From JAVBPR01 sp031549485 (GTDB lineage Bacteria; Bacillota; Clostridia; Oscillospirales; Feifaniaceae), in NCBI GenBank assembly GCA_031549485.1, contig JAVBPR010000033.1, positions 1-27,216 on the forward strand: 27,216 nt of DNA, read 5' to 3'. The notes under the pieces were generated by a model. That model worked only from the letters and a program-made list of their open reading frames with translations, was not told the origin of the DNA and did no database searches. Position numbers and translations under genes: made by a program. Of this stretch, positions 7,203-16,031 are shown piece after piece. Each line of letters opens with the position of its first letter. Within the stretch, counting starts at the first letter, position 1.

Positions 7203-7808
7203 ATGAAAAATTTTATCAGAACTATCGGCAAAGTATTAATCCCGTTTTTTAGAATAACCGTTACATATGAAGAGAAAATCCCGAAAGAAGGCGCGCTCCT
7301 TGTCTGCGGAAAGCATCTTTCGCTTTTGGACGGACCGGTTGTTTATGTGATTTTTCCGCGTCAGATCAATTTCATGTCAAAAGTTGAAATTTTTCGGTCG
7401 CGCTTTATGAAGATTTTCCTTAAAAACGTAGGCAGCTTTTCGGTAACGAGAGGAACAGGCGATCTTGCCGCGCTCAAAATGGCGATGACAATTTTGAAAA
7501 ACGGCGAAGTTATGGGTCTTTTTCCCGAGGGGGAACGCCGTCCGTTTGCAGAAAAACTCGAGGGCAAGCCCGGCGCAGTAACTATCGCATATAAAGCCAA
7601 AGCAAAAATAGTCCCTTTCGGATTTTATATGAAAGATTATACTTTTAAACCGTTTCGCAAAACTTATGTGAGATTCGGCGCGCCGGTCAGCCCGCAAGAT
7701 CTCGGGGTAAAAGAGGGTACAAAAGAAGAATTTATCCTCGCGACCGAAAAACTTATGGAAATAATTCACGACTTATCGGAGGAAAATTATGAAGCTAAAA
7801 CTCGCTGA
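7203..7808 (+). CDS. plsC: 1-acyl-sn-glycerol-3-phosphate acyltransferase
   Basis: A 201-residue acyltransferase that makes phosphatidic acid from lysophosphatidic acid at the membrane. A hydrophobic N-terminus (about 7-20) is followed by the catalytic motif I, here KHLSLLD with His38 and Asp43, where Asn-His is more usual. Motif II-like GSFSVTRGTGD follows, then motif III FPEGERRP (107-114) in place of the common FPEGTR. The catalytic His and Asp are intact, so activity is expected. The ATG abuts the cmk stop with no spacer. The 3' end overlaps ispH by 20 bases. Confidence 0.92.
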   Translation: MKNFIRTIGKVLIPFFRITVTYEEKIPKEGALLVCGKHLSLLDGPVVYVIFPRQINFMSKVEIFRSRFMKIFLKNVGSFSVTRGTGDLAALKMAMTILKNGEVMGLFPEGERRPFAEKLEGKPGAVTIAYKAKAKIVPFGFYMKDYTFKPFRKTYVRFGAPVSPQDLGVKEGTKEEFILATEKLMEIIHDLSEENYEAKTR

Positions 7809-8631
7809 GTCCGCCGGGTTTTGCTTTGGGGTAAACCGCGCGGTAAGCGAGGTTTTCAAACTTATCGAAAGCGGCGAAAAAAACATCATGATAATGGGTG
7901 AACTTATCCATAATCCCTACATAAACCGAAAAATCAAAGAGGCGGGAGTGGAGGTAATCGACACTCCCGAAGAGGCAAAAGACGGAGCGACGCTTATAAT
8001 TCGAACCCACGGGATAACCAAAGATAATTATGACAAACTAAAGAAAAAAGATATAAAAATAATCGACCTAACCTGTCCGTTTGTCAGCAAGATACAGAAA
8101 AAAGCCGAAGAAGCGGAAAAGAACGGCGCGACAATCCTAATTTTCGGACATGCCGAACATCCCGAGGTTGCCGGAATCGTCAGCCACTGCAGAAATGCGT
8201 ATGTTTTTGACAGCCTTGATTCGTTTAAAAAAATCGCTCTTCCAAAAGACGAAAAGTTACATATTGTTTCGCAGACAACGATGAATCAAAATGATTTTAA
8301 CAGCTGCGTCGATTACGCAAAAAAAATATATACAAACCTATTCATATCTGATACAATATGTAATGCTACTATCGAAAGGCAGGAAGAGGCGGAAAAACTG
8401 GCGAAACAGTGCGATTTTATGGTCGTTATCGGCGGTAAAAACAGCTCAAATACAACAAGGTTATTTGAGGTCGCAAAAACCTATTGTCCTGCAACGTTTT
8501 TGATAGAAGATGCCGATGATGTGCCGCTTGGCGCATTTTCGGAAAATTCGATTGTCGGAGTTACGGCAGGCGCTTCGACACCAAAGCAAATAATCGATTC
8601 GGTCTGCAAAAAAATTCTTGAGGTGAAGTAA
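7789..8631 (+). CDS. ispH: 4-hydroxy-3-methylbut-2-enyl diphosphate reductase
   Basis: The 280-residue IspH/LytB, the last enzyme of the MEP pathway, reducing HMBPP to IPP and DMAPP with a [4Fe-4S] cluster. The three cluster cysteines are Cys12 (GFCFGVNRAV), Cys96 (LTCPFVSKI) and Cys191 (ICNATIERQ). The conserved histidines are His41 (ELIHNP), His74 (RTHG) and His124 (HAEHPEV). The substrate-binding GGKNSSNTTRL segment is also present. SD GGAGG precedes the ATG. In some Clostridia this enzyme is fused to the downstream S1 protein; here the two are separate genes one base apart in different frames. Confidence 0.97.
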   Translation: MKLKLAESAGFCFGVNRAVSEVFKLIESGEKNIMIMGELIHNPYINRKIKEAGVEVIDTPEEAKDGATLIIRTHGITKDNYDKLKKKDIKIIDLTCPFVSKIQKKAEEAEKNGATILIFGHAEHPEVAGIVSHCRNAYVFDSLDSFKKIALPKDEKLHIVSQTTMNQNDFNSCVDYAKKIYTNLFISDTICNATIERQEEAEKLAKQCDFMVVIGGKNSSNTTRLFEVAKTYCPATFLIEDADDVPLGAFSENSIVGVTAGASTPKQIIDSVCKKILEVK

Positions 8632-8632
8632 A

Positions 8633-9949
8633 TTGGTTTTCAACGACGAAATGAATTTTGAGGAAGCTATCGAAGCTACGCTCAAAACTCTTGGCACAGG
8701 CGATAGGGTAGTAGGACTTATCACACGCATAAATCCAACAGAAGTAGAGGTTGATCTCGGCACAAAACAATCGGGATTCATTCCTGTTTCGGAGCTTTCG
8801 GCAAATCCGAACGCAAATCCGGAAGACATTGTTAAAGTAGGCGACGAGGTTGAGCTTTTTGTTGTTCGTGTCAACGATGTTGAAGGAACAATAATGCTTT
8901 CAAAAAGGAAAATCGATTCCGAAAAAGGATGGGACAAGATTAAAGCATCCGAAGGCACCGATGAGGTTTTGAGCGGTATTGTTTCCGAAGTAATTAAGGG
9001 CGGAATTATTGTTGTCTCAAACGGCAGCAAAGTATTTATTCCCGCATCGCAGGTTCCCGGCGGAAAAGATATGGACCATAATTCACTTCTCAAAGACGAA
9101 GTTAAATTCAGAATTATCGAAGTTAACGATAGACGCCGCAGAGCAGTCGGCTCTATAAAAGCGGTTACAAAAGAATTTCGCAAAGCGGCGGAAGAGAAAT
9201 TTTGGGCGGATGCCGAAGTCGGAAGAAAATATTCCGGCGTTGTTAAAAGCCTCACCTCTTTCGGAGCGTTTGTCGACATCGGCGGAATTGACGGGCTTGT
9301 TCATGTTTCCGAGCTTTCTTGGGGCAGAATCAAGCATCCTTCCGAAATTGTGAACATCGGCGACATTGTTAACGTATATATCAAAGAGCTCGACAAAGAG
9401 AAAAACAGAATTTCTCTCGGCTATAAAAACACAGAGGACAACCCCTGGGAAAAAATCAAAAAAGATTTCAAAGTCGGCGATACGGTTAAGGTTAAAATTG
9501 CGAAATTCATGCCTTTTGGCGCATTTGCCGAAGTTGTTCCCGGTGTTTCCGGCCTTATCCATATTTCGCAGATTGCGGACAGAAGAATCGATAAGCCGCA
9601 GGACGCTCTTTCGCTCGGCCAGGAAGTTGACGCACTTATTAAAGAAATTGATTTTGAGAAAAACAAAATCAGCCTCTCGATCCGCGCTTTGCTTGATCCG
9701 TCTTCGGTAGAAACCGTGCCTGCAGAAGAAGCGGCGCCTGAAATAAAAGCGGAAGCTCCGGTAGCGGAAACAGTTACAGAACCGGCGGAAATTGCCGAAG
9801 TTACCGAAGCCGTTTCAGAAATTGCGGAAGCGGCGGAAGAAAAACCGAAAGCAAAACGCACAAAGAAAGCTGAAGCTCCGGCAGAGGAAACAGAAGAAAA
9901 GCCAAAAAGAAAAGCGGCAGCAAAGAAAACCGAAGAAACCGCTGAATAA
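8633..9949 (+). CDS. rpsA: S1 RNA-binding domain protein (ribosomal protein S1-like), four S1 domains
   Basis: A 438-residue protein with four S1 (OB-fold) domains at about 20-93, 110-178, 197-267 and 283-355. The last two are the most canonical (SFGAFVDIGGIDGLVHVSEL and PFGAFAEVVPGVSGLIHISQ). The tail, about 356-438, is low complexity in Ala, Glu, Pro, Lys and Thr. It is expected to bind mRNA or rRNA. Whether it acts as a true ribosomal S1, as in E. coli (six domains), is uncertain in Bacillota. The start is TTG with SD GAGGTGAA inside the end of ispH. It is the last gene of the long operon and is followed by a strong terminator. Confidence 0.88.
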   Translation: MVFNDEMNFEEAIEATLKTLGTGDRVVGLITRINPTEVEVDLGTKQSGFIPVSELSANPNANPEDIVKVGDEVELFVVRVNDVEGTIMLSKRKIDSEKGWDKIKASEGTDEVLSGIVSEVIKGGIIVVSNGSKVFIPASQVPGGKDMDHNSLLKDEVKFRIIEVNDRRRRAVGSIKAVTKEFRKAAEEKFWADAEVGRKYSGVVKSLTSFGAFVDIGGIDGLVHVSELSWGRIKHPSEIVNIGDIVNVYIKELDKEKNRISLGYKNTEDNPWEKIKKDFKVGDTVKVKIAKFMPFGAFAEVVPGVSGLIHISQIADRRIDKPQDALSLGQEVDALIKEIDFEKNKISLSIRALLDPSSVETVPAEEAAPEIKAEAPVAETVTEPAEIAEVTEAVSEIAEAAEEKPKAKRTKKAEAPAEETEEKPKRKAAAKKTEETAE

Positions 9950-9972
9950 TCTTTTTATAATGAATTTTGCAA

Positions 9973-10009
9973 GAAAAACGTGCATAAACGCACGTTTTTC
10001 TTTTTTTTT
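9973..10009 (+). terminator. Intrinsic terminator after the S1 gene
   Basis: A perfect 11-bp stem (GAAAAACGTGC at 9973-9983, paired with 9990-10000) with a six-base loop is followed by nine T residues at 10001-10009. It lies 23 bases after the S1 stop and closes the block that begins at the window start. Confidence 0.93.
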
Positions 10010-10046
10010 CATATAATTTATTATAAATTGAGAAGAGGGAAAAAGA

Positions 10047-10742
10047 GTGCCAGTTAAAAAACGGAAACTGATTTTAAACGCGATATATTTTTTTATAATA
10101 ATTTTGCTTCTCTATATTATATTAATGATTTTATCAGGAATTTTCTTGAAGCCTGTAATAAGCGCGGTGGGAATTGCCAAAGCGCAAAGCCTTTCAATAA
10201 AAGCTATAAGCGCCGCAATTAACGACGAGATGAAGGCGAACGGAGAATATTATAAAGACCTTGTAATAATACACAAAAATGAGAACGGGGAAATCAATGC
10301 GCTGTCGAGCGACGTTGTAAAAATCAACGTTTTAAACGCAAATATCAGCGAAAAAGTTTTGGAGAAATTTGCGGAAAGCGCCAACGAAATAAAAATCCCG
10401 CTCGGCAATTTTATAAACGGGGAGCTTTTTATGGGGCGCGGCCCGATGATAAAATTCCGGCTTGCGCATTATGACACCGTTTCAACAAATATCGAGAGCT
10501 CTTTTACGGCTGCGGGAATAAATCAAACTCGGCACAGAACATTTTTGAGGGTTAAAACGAAGGTTTCGATTCTGCTTTCGGGCGCTTCGGTCAGCGCCGA
10601 AGTTAATACCGCAGTATGTATTTCCGAGAACGTAATAGTAGGAAAAGTTCCGGAGAATTTCACAGAGGTTAACGAATTTGAGGGCAACGGGCTAAACGGG
10701 CTTATAAATGATTATAAAGCTGTTCCGAATGCTGAAAGATAG
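10047..10742 (+). CDS. yunB: Sporulation protein YunB
   Basis: A 231-residue YunB-family protein. In Bacillus subtilis it is a mother-cell sporulation protein under sigma-E whose loss reduces sporulation. One N-terminal membrane helix (residues 11-32) is followed by an extracytoplasmic domain with the family segments LSIKAISAAINDEM and IPLGNFINGELFMGRGPMIK (about 115-134). The start is GTG with SD AGAGGG. A sequence reading CATATAAT at 10010-10017 resembles a sigma-E -10 element, but I find no matching -35. There is no terminator between it and ligA. Confidence 0.88.
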   Translation: MPVKKRKLILNAIYFFIIILLLYIILMILSGIFLKPVISAVGIAKAQSLSIKAISAAINDEMKANGEYYKDLVIIHKNENGEINALSSDVVKINVLNANISEKVLEKFAESANEIKIPLGNFINGELFMGRGPMIKFRLAHYDTVSTNIESSFTAAGINQTRHRTFLRVKTKVSILLSGASVSAEVNTAVCISENVIVGKVPENFTEVNEFEGNGLNGLINDYKAVPNAER

Positions 10743-10752
10743 ACTTGTTTTG

Positions 10753-10761
10753 TGGTATAAT
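10753..10761 (+). promoter_or_regulatory. Extended -10 promoter candidate for ligA-gatCAB
   Basis: The sequence TGGTATAAT is a perfect TATAAT with the TGn extension, located 33 bases before the ligA ATG in an otherwise empty 51-base gap. No convincing -35 hexamer lies 16-18 bases upstream; the region falls in the end of yunB. An extended -10 can compensate for that. Confidence 0.45.
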
Positions 10762-10793
10762 AAATAAAACTGTTTTTTAAGGAAGCTTGAGAA

Positions 10794-12767
10794 ATGAAGA
10801 CGGAAGAAAAAATAAAAAAACTTCGCGAAGAATTGCGCTACCACAGCAATCTTTATTATAACGAAAACAGAAATGAAATCAGCGATTATGAATATGATAT
10901 GCTGCTTCGGCAGCTCGCGGAGCTTGAAAAAGAGCATCCGGAGTTTGCGGAAAGCGATTCGCCGACCTTAAGAGTCGGCGGCGCGGCATCTTCGAAATTC
11001 AGCGCGGTAAAGCATGAAGTTCCGCTTGAAAGTTTGCAGGACTGTTTTTCAAACGACGAGGTTGTCGAATTTGAAAAAAGAATAAAAAAATCAGATGCCG
11101 GTGCGGAATTTATCGTTGAAACGAAAATCGACGGGCTTTCTGTTGCCGCGCTTTATATCAACGGCGTTTTTACAAGGGGCGCAACGCGCGGCGACGGTGC
11201 AACAGGCGAGGATATTACAGAAAATCTGAAAACGGTCAAAAGCCTGCCGCAAAAGCTAAATAAAGAGATACCGCTGCTCGAAGTTCGGGGAGAGGTCTAT
11301 ATGTCTAAAAAAACTTTTGAGAGAATCAACAAAGAACGCGAGGAAAAAGGACTGCCGCTTTTTGCAAATCCGCGTAATGCCGCGGCGGGTTCTATGCGTC
11401 AGCTTGACAGCAATATTACCAAAGAACGCGATCTTGATATCTTGTTTTTTAATCTTCAGCGCGTAGAGGGCGTAAATATTTCAACCCATTCCGATTCGCT
11501 TGATTTTTTAAGCGGGCTTTCGCTTCCCGTCGTCCCGATAAGGGAAAAAGCGGCAGACAGCGATGGTATTATTAAAATCATCAATCAAATAGGAGAAAAC
11601 CGCGATAAGTTTGAATTTGATATCGACGGCGCGGTTATTAAAGTCGATGATTTTGCGCTTCGAAAAAGAATAGGCAGCACATCGAAAAATCCGAAATGGG
11701 CGATAGCATATAAATATCCGCCCGAGGAGAAAACCACAAAACTTCTTGATATCACGGTAAACGTAGGAAGAACCGGGGTTCTCACTCCGCAAGCGGTTCT
11801 CGAGCCGGTACGGCTTTCGGGAACCACCGTTTGCGCGGCGACATTGCATAATTATGATTTTATAAAAACCAAAGACTTGCGAATAGGCGACACGGTTATC
11901 GTTCGAAAAGCGGGAGAGATAATACCGGAAGTTATCGGTGTTGATTTTAATAAGCGGGAAAGCAGCGCTTTGCCATTTGCTTTCCCGAGCATTTGTCCGT
12001 CCTGCGGACATGCCGTTTCGCAAATCGAAGGGGAAAGCGCGATATGCTGCCAAAATCCCGAATGCATGGCGCAGCTTTACCGAAATATTACGCATTTTGC
12101 GAGCAGAGATGCAATGGATATCGAGGGGCTCGGCGAAGCTATCGTACGCGCGCTTATCGATAACAATATTATAAAAAATATCGCTGATATTTACGGAGTA
12201 ACAAAAGAGCAGCTTCTCGTGCTTGAAGGATTTGCCGAAAAAAGCGCTGAAAATCTTCTTTCTTCAATTAATAAAAGCCGTGAGAATGATTTGGGAAGAT
12301 TGATTTTCGGACTCGGCATAAAAAACATCGGGAAAAAATCGGCGGATAGCCTTGCAAAACATTTCGGCAGTCTCGATAAACTTATGGCAGCGACCGAGGA
12401 AGAACTCACCGATATTGCGGATGTGGGAAAAATAATGGCGAAAAGTATATTAAACTACTTTTCAGACACGAATTCAGTTGATATAATAAATAGGTTAAAG
12501 TCTTATAATGTTAATATGGAAAACAAGTTTGTTGCGCTTTCAAATGTTTTTGAAGGCAAAACGTTTGTTTTAACCGGAACACTTGAAAATTACACGAGAG
12601 ATCAGGCTTCCGAGGAAATTATTAAGCGCGGCGGAAAGGTTTCGGGCAGCGTTTCAAAGAAAACCGATTTTCTCCTTGCGGGGGAAGACAGCGGAAGCAA
12701 ACTTGCAAAGGCAAATTCACTTGGTGTAAAAGTTATAAACGAGTCTGAATTTAATAATTTACTATAG
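10794..12767 (+). CDS. ligA: NAD-dependent DNA ligase
   Basis: The 657-residue NAD+-dependent ligase that seals nicks in replication and repair. Domains in order: the Ia NMN-binding domain (1-70, with YHSNLYYNE and DYEYDMLLRQL), the adenylation domain with the KIDG nucleophile motif (Lys111), the OB fold (about 315-390), and a four-Cys zinc finger (CPSCG then CCQNPEC, about 403-425). Helix-hairpin-helix repeats follow (about 440-575), then a C-terminal BRCT domain (about 587-657, GKTFVLTGTL). Length is typical (about 660-670). SD AAGGAAG precedes the ATG. gatC starts 14 bases downstream. Confidence 0.97.
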   Translation: MKTEEKIKKLREELRYHSNLYYNENRNEISDYEYDMLLRQLAELEKEHPEFAESDSPTLRVGGAASSKFSAVKHEVPLESLQDCFSNDEVVEFEKRIKKSDAGAEFIVETKIDGLSVAALYINGVFTRGATRGDGATGEDITENLKTVKSLPQKLNKEIPLLEVRGEVYMSKKTFERINKEREEKGLPLFANPRNAAAGSMRQLDSNITKERDLDILFFNLQRVEGVNISTHSDSLDFLSGLSLPVVPIREKAADSDGIIKIINQIGENRDKFEFDIDGAVIKVDDFALRKRIGSTSKNPKWAIAYKYPPEEKTTKLLDITVNVGRTGVLTPQAVLEPVRLSGTTVCAATLHNYDFIKTKDLRIGDTVIVRKAGEIIPEVIGVDFNKRESSALPFAFPSICPSCGHAVSQIEGESAICCQNPECMAQLYRNITHFASRDAMDIEGLGEAIVRALIDNNIIKNIADIYGVTKEQLLVLEGFAEKSAENLLSSINKSRENDLGRLIFGLGIKNIGKKSADSLAKHFGSLDKLMAATEEELTDIADVGKIMAKSILNYFSDTNSVDIINRLKSYNVNMENKFVALSNVFEGKTFVLTGTLENYTRDQASEEIIKRGGKVSGSVSKKTDFLLAGEDSGSKLAKANSLGVKVINESEFNNLL

Positions 12768-12781
12768 ATTAGGAGACGGTC

Positions 12782-13063
12782 ATGGGGATTAGCAAAGAGG
12801 ATATAAAACACGTCGCGAATTTGGCGCGGCTCGAGGTTAAACCCGAGGAAATGGACAAGCTGGCAAAAGACATGGACAACATGGTAAATATGATTTCAAA
12901 GCTTCAGGATCTTGATTTATCGAATGTCGATCTTGCGCTTCTCGGTGAGCGAAATGTTTTGCGCGAAGATGAAATTGCAAAGTCTCTCGACAGAGAAAAG
13001 GTCATCGCGAACGCGCCGACAAAAGAAGCGGGCTGTTTCTCGGTCCCGAAAATAGTTGAATAG
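12782..13063 (+). CDS. gatC: Asp/Glu-tRNA amidotransferase subunit C
   Basis: The 93-residue GatC subunit, which wraps around GatA and stabilises the GatCAB amidotransferase complex. It starts with the family pattern ISKEDIKHVANLARLEVKPE and ends with APTKEAGCFSVPKIVE, both characteristic. Length is normal (about 95). The SD TAGGAGA precedes the ATG, and gatA follows 11 bases later. Confidence 0.95.
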   Translation: MGISKEDIKHVANLARLEVKPEEMDKLAKDMDNMVNMISKLQDLDLSNVDLALLGERNVLREDEIAKSLDREKVIANAPTKEAGCFSVPKIVE

Positions 13064-13074
13064 GAGAGCATTTT

Positions 13075-14532
13075 ATGAATCTTAATTATATGAACGCGCA
13101 TGAGCTTAAAGAAATGCTCGAAACTAAGAAAATCAGCTCAAAAGAAATCACCGAGTCGGTTTTTCAAAGAATTGACGAGGTCGAGGATAAAGTCGGCGCA
13201 TACATCACACTTTGCAAGGAAGCGGCGATAAAAAAATCGGTTGAAATCGATAATAAAAGAGCTGCGGGAGAAAACCTTGCGCCGCTTGCCGGAATTCCGA
13301 TAGGCATAAAAGACAATATTTGCACCGAAGGCGTTTTGACAACCTGTGCCTCCAAAATGCTTAATAATTTTGTGCCGCCGTACAGCGCAACGGTTGTAAA
13401 AAAACTTGAAGCGGCCGGCCTTGTTCCGGTCGGAAAACTTAATATGGACGAATTTGCGATGGGCTCGTCGAGCGAGACATCATATTTTAAAAGAACCCAT
13501 AATCCTTTTGACCTCGAAAGAATTCCGGGTGGTTCTTCGGGCGGTTCTGCCGCCGCGGTCGCGGCCGGAGAGGCGATTTTATCACTTGGAAGTGATACCG
13601 GCGGTTCTATCAGGCAACCCGCCTCGCATTGCGGAATTGTCGGATTCAAGCCTACTTACGGAGCGGTTTCGAGATACGGTCTTATCGCGTTTGCGTCGTC
13701 GCTTGACCAAATCGGGCCTTTTGCAAGATGCATTAAAGACGCCACGATGCTCTTTGACGCGATAAGCGGCAAGGATGAGATGGATTCGACAAGCCTTACC
13801 GGCGATTATCTCAATACCGCAGATAGCCTTACAGGCGATGTTTCGGGAAAAACTTTGGGCGTTCCGAAAGAATTTTTTGGCGAGGGAATAGACGATGACG
13901 TTAAAAATTCGGTCATGGAAGCGGTAAAAACTTTGGAAGCAAAAGGCGCGAAAGTAAAAGAAATTTCGCTTCCGCTTATCAAATACGGCCTTGAAACCTA
14001 TTACATAATTTCCTCTGCCGAGGCAAGCTCTAATCTTGCCCGATTTGACGGAATTAAGTATGGTTTCCGCGCCGAGAACTTTGACGGGCTAATTGATCTT
14101 TATAAAAAAACGAGAAGCGAGGGCTTCGGGGCGGAGGTTAAGCGCCGTATAATGCTCGGAACTTTCGTTCTTTCCTCCGGGTATTACGACGCATATTATA
14201 AGCGCGCGCAGAAAGTTCAAAGGCTTATAAAAAGCGATTTTGAAGAGGCTTTTAAATCGGTTGACGCTATTGTCGGACCTACAACGCCGAACACCGCTTT
14301 CAAAATCGGCGAAAACATCAACGATCCGCTTAAGATGTATCTTTCGGATATTTACACCGTTTCGATAAATATTGCGGGATTGCCCGCGCTTGTTCTTCCT
14401 TGCGGAAAAGACAAAAATAATATGCCGATAGGGCTTCAGCTTATTGGAAACAGATTTTCGGACCGCACCTTGTTTGACATCGGCTATGCCTATGAACAAA
14501 CCGGAACCGGTTTCGAAATTCCTAAGCTATAA
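13075..14532 (+). CDS. gatA: Asp/Glu-tRNA amidotransferase subunit A
   Basis: The 485-residue amidase subunit that releases ammonia from glutamine for conversion of Glu-tRNA(Gln) or Asp-tRNA(Asn). The amidase-signature Ser-cisSer-Lys triad is intact: Lys79 in GIKDN, Ser154 in PGGSSGGS and Ser178 in DTGGSIRQPA, the positions known for the Staphylococcus enzyme. The C-terminal part has the expected VGPTTPNTAFKIGE and NIAGLPALVLPCG segments. Length matches the family. SD AGGAGAG precedes the ATG. The order gatC-gatA-gatB is standard for Bacillota. Confidence 0.97.
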   Translation: MNLNYMNAHELKEMLETKKISSKEITESVFQRIDEVEDKVGAYITLCKEAAIKKSVEIDNKRAAGENLAPLAGIPIGIKDNICTEGVLTTCASKMLNNFVPPYSATVVKKLEAAGLVPVGKLNMDEFAMGSSSETSYFKRTHNPFDLERIPGGSSGGSAAAVAAGEAILSLGSDTGGSIRQPASHCGIVGFKPTYGAVSRYGLIAFASSLDQIGPFARCIKDATMLFDAISGKDEMDSTSLTGDYLNTADSLTGDVSGKTLGVPKEFFGEGIDDDVKNSVMEAVKTLEAKGAKVKEISLPLIKYGLETYYIISSAEASSNLARFDGIKYGFRAENFDGLIDLYKKTRSEGFGAEVKRRIMLGTFVLSSGYYDAYYKRAQKVQRLIKSDFEEAFKSVDAIVGPTTPNTAFKIGENINDPLKMYLSDIYTVSINIAGLPALVLPCGKDKNNMPIGLQLIGNRFSDRTLFDIGYAYEQTGTGFEIPKL

Positions 14533-14546
14533 TGGAGGGCACAAAG

Positions 14547-15977
14547 ATGAAATATGTACCTGTTATCGGCCTTGAAGTTCACGCAGAGCTTTCGACGGCG
14601 ACAAAGATTTTTTGCGGATGCGAGAACAAATTCGGCGGAGAAGTGAACACAAAAGTTTGCGAAATTTGCTCCGGAATGCCGGGCACATTGCCGAAACTCA
14701 ATAAAAAAGTTATCGAATACGCGGTGAAAATGGGGCTTGCGACCAACTGCACAATCAACACGCTTTCGAAAAGCGACCGTAAAAACTATTTTTACCCCGA
14801 TCTTCCAAAGGCATACCAAATTTCCCAATATGACATTCCGATTTGCGAAAACGGATATGTAACCATTTATATCGACGGACAGCCTAAAAAAATAAGGCTT
14901 ACGAGAATTCATATCGAAGAGGACGCGGGCAAACTTTTGCATGATGATGCTTTTGCCGGTTCGCTTGTGGATTACAACAGATGCGGCGTTCCGCTTATCG
15001 AAATAGTCAGCGAGCCGGATATGAGAAGCGCGGAAGAGGCAAAAGCGTTTTTAGAGCAAATTAAACTTATCCTTATGTATCTTGATATTTCGGACTGCAG
15101 AATGCAGGAAGGCTCTATAAGATGCGATGTCAATGTTTCGCTCATGCCCGAAGGCGCCGATAAATTCGGCACAAGAGCGGAAATGAAAAACGTAAACTCT
15201 TTTTCGGCGGCGTTTAGAGGAATAAATTTTGAAATAGCAAGGCAGACCGAAATATTAAACGAGGGCGGCGAAGTTGTTCAGGAAACCCGCAGGTGGGATG
15301 ATATTGCGGGAACGTCGACCTCTATGCGAAGCAAAGAAGACGCCCAGGATTATCGTTATTTCCCCGATCCCGACCTTGCCGTTATCGAAGTCGACGACGC
15401 CTGGATCGAAAAGATAAAAAGCTCTATTCCGGAGCTTCCGGAACAGCGGCTAAACAGATATCTTGAAACATATAAACTTTCGGAATGGGAATGCGGCCAG
15501 CTTGTTTCAAATCTTAAAAAAGCGGCATTTTTTGATGATTGCACTGCGCTTGATAAGGTCAGCGCGAAATCTGTCTGCAACTGGATTTTAGGTGATTTGT
15601 CGCGGCGGCTTAACGAAACGGGCGAAGAGTTCGACAGTCTTTCAATTAAGCCCTCTCAGCTTGTTCGCGTAATTGAGCTTATTGATAAAAACACTATTTC
15701 AAATACAGCGGCAAAAAAGGTGGTCGACAAGATTTTGGAAGGCGAAAGCGACGTTGATAAAATCGTCGCTGACGAGGGACTTGCCCAGGTTTCCGATTCC
15801 TCCGAGCTTGAGGGGCTGGTCGACGAGATTATCGCCGCAAACGAAAAATCGGTTATCGACTATAAAAACGGAAAAACAAATGCGCTTGCTTTTCTTATGG
15901 GACAGTGTATGCGCGCTTCAAAGGGCAAGGGTAATCCACAGATTATTAACGAACTTCTCATAAAAAAACTTTCCTAA
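14547..15977 (+). CDS. gatB: Asp/Glu-tRNA amidotransferase subunit B
   Basis: The 476-residue kinase-like subunit that activates the misacylated aminoacyl-tRNA and receives ammonia from GatA. The N-terminus YVPVIGLEVHAELST and the signature DYNRCGVPLIEIVSEPDM (about 145-162) are diagnostic, and a YqeY-like helical tail fills the last 150 residues. I prefer the ATG at 14547 to the in-frame ATG at 14532. GGAGGG at 14534-14539 is an ideal SD seven bases before 14547, the 14532 ATG has no SD, and the family begins close to M-x-Y-x-P-V-I-G. A terminator follows. Confidence 0.96.
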   Translation: MKYVPVIGLEVHAELSTATKIFCGCENKFGGEVNTKVCEICSGMPGTLPKLNKKVIEYAVKMGLATNCTINTLSKSDRKNYFYPDLPKAYQISQYDIPICENGYVTIYIDGQPKKIRLTRIHIEEDAGKLLHDDAFAGSLVDYNRCGVPLIEIVSEPDMRSAEEAKAFLEQIKLILMYLDISDCRMQEGSIRCDVNVSLMPEGADKFGTRAEMKNVNSFSAAFRGINFEIARQTEILNEGGEVVQETRRWDDIAGTSTSMRSKEDAQDYRYFPDPDLAVIEVDDAWIEKIKSSIPELPEQRLNRYLETYKLSEWECGQLVSNLKKAAFFDDCTALDKVSAKSVCNWILGDLSRRLNETGEEFDSLSIKPSQLVRVIELIDKNTISNTAAKKVVDKILEGESDVDKIVADEGLAQVSDSSELEGLVDEIIAANEKSVIDYKNGKTNALAFLMGQCMRASKGKGNPQIINELLIKKLS

Positions 15978-15992
15978 TAATAAAAAATATTG

Positions 15993-16030
15993 CAGCACGT
16001 CTTTTTCAAAAAAAGACGTGCTGTTTTTTT
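15993..16030 (+). terminator. Intrinsic terminator after gatB
   Basis: A perfect 14-bp inverted repeat (CAGCACGTC followed by five T at 15993-16006, paired with 16010-16023) has a three-base loop and is followed by seven T. It separates gatCAB from the spoIIIA operon. Confidence 0.93.
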
Positions 16031-16031
16031 G

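Noticed and set aside
8629..8635. Nonsense or frameshift split of an IspH-S1 fusion
   Set aside because: The S1 gene has its own SD and start, both proteins are full length, and no inter-domain linker is missing, so two real genes are the simpler reading.
8461..9279. A 272-codon open frame on the - strand opposite ispH and the S1 gene
   Set aside because: It lies antisense to two unambiguous genes, its translation is Ser/Thr-rich with no recognisable domain, and it lacks a credible SD. Codon bias of the + strand genes explains the opening. The same applies to other long antisense frames, such as 4512-5207 and 13164-13649.
9792..10016. A Lys/Arg/Gln-rich frame on the + strand overlapping the S1 tail
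   Set aside because: It is a frame shadow of the Ala/Glu/Lys repeat-like S1 tail and runs through the terminator hairpin.
10010..10017. Sigma-E -10-like CATATAAT upstream of yunB
   Set aside because: No -35-like sequence lies at the right distance; that region is the terminator stem and T-run. I kept it as a note in the yunB entry only.
14532..14546. GatB start at the ATG overlapping the gatA stop
   Set aside because: No SD lies upstream, whereas the GGAGGG directly after it is correctly spaced for the ATG at 14547.
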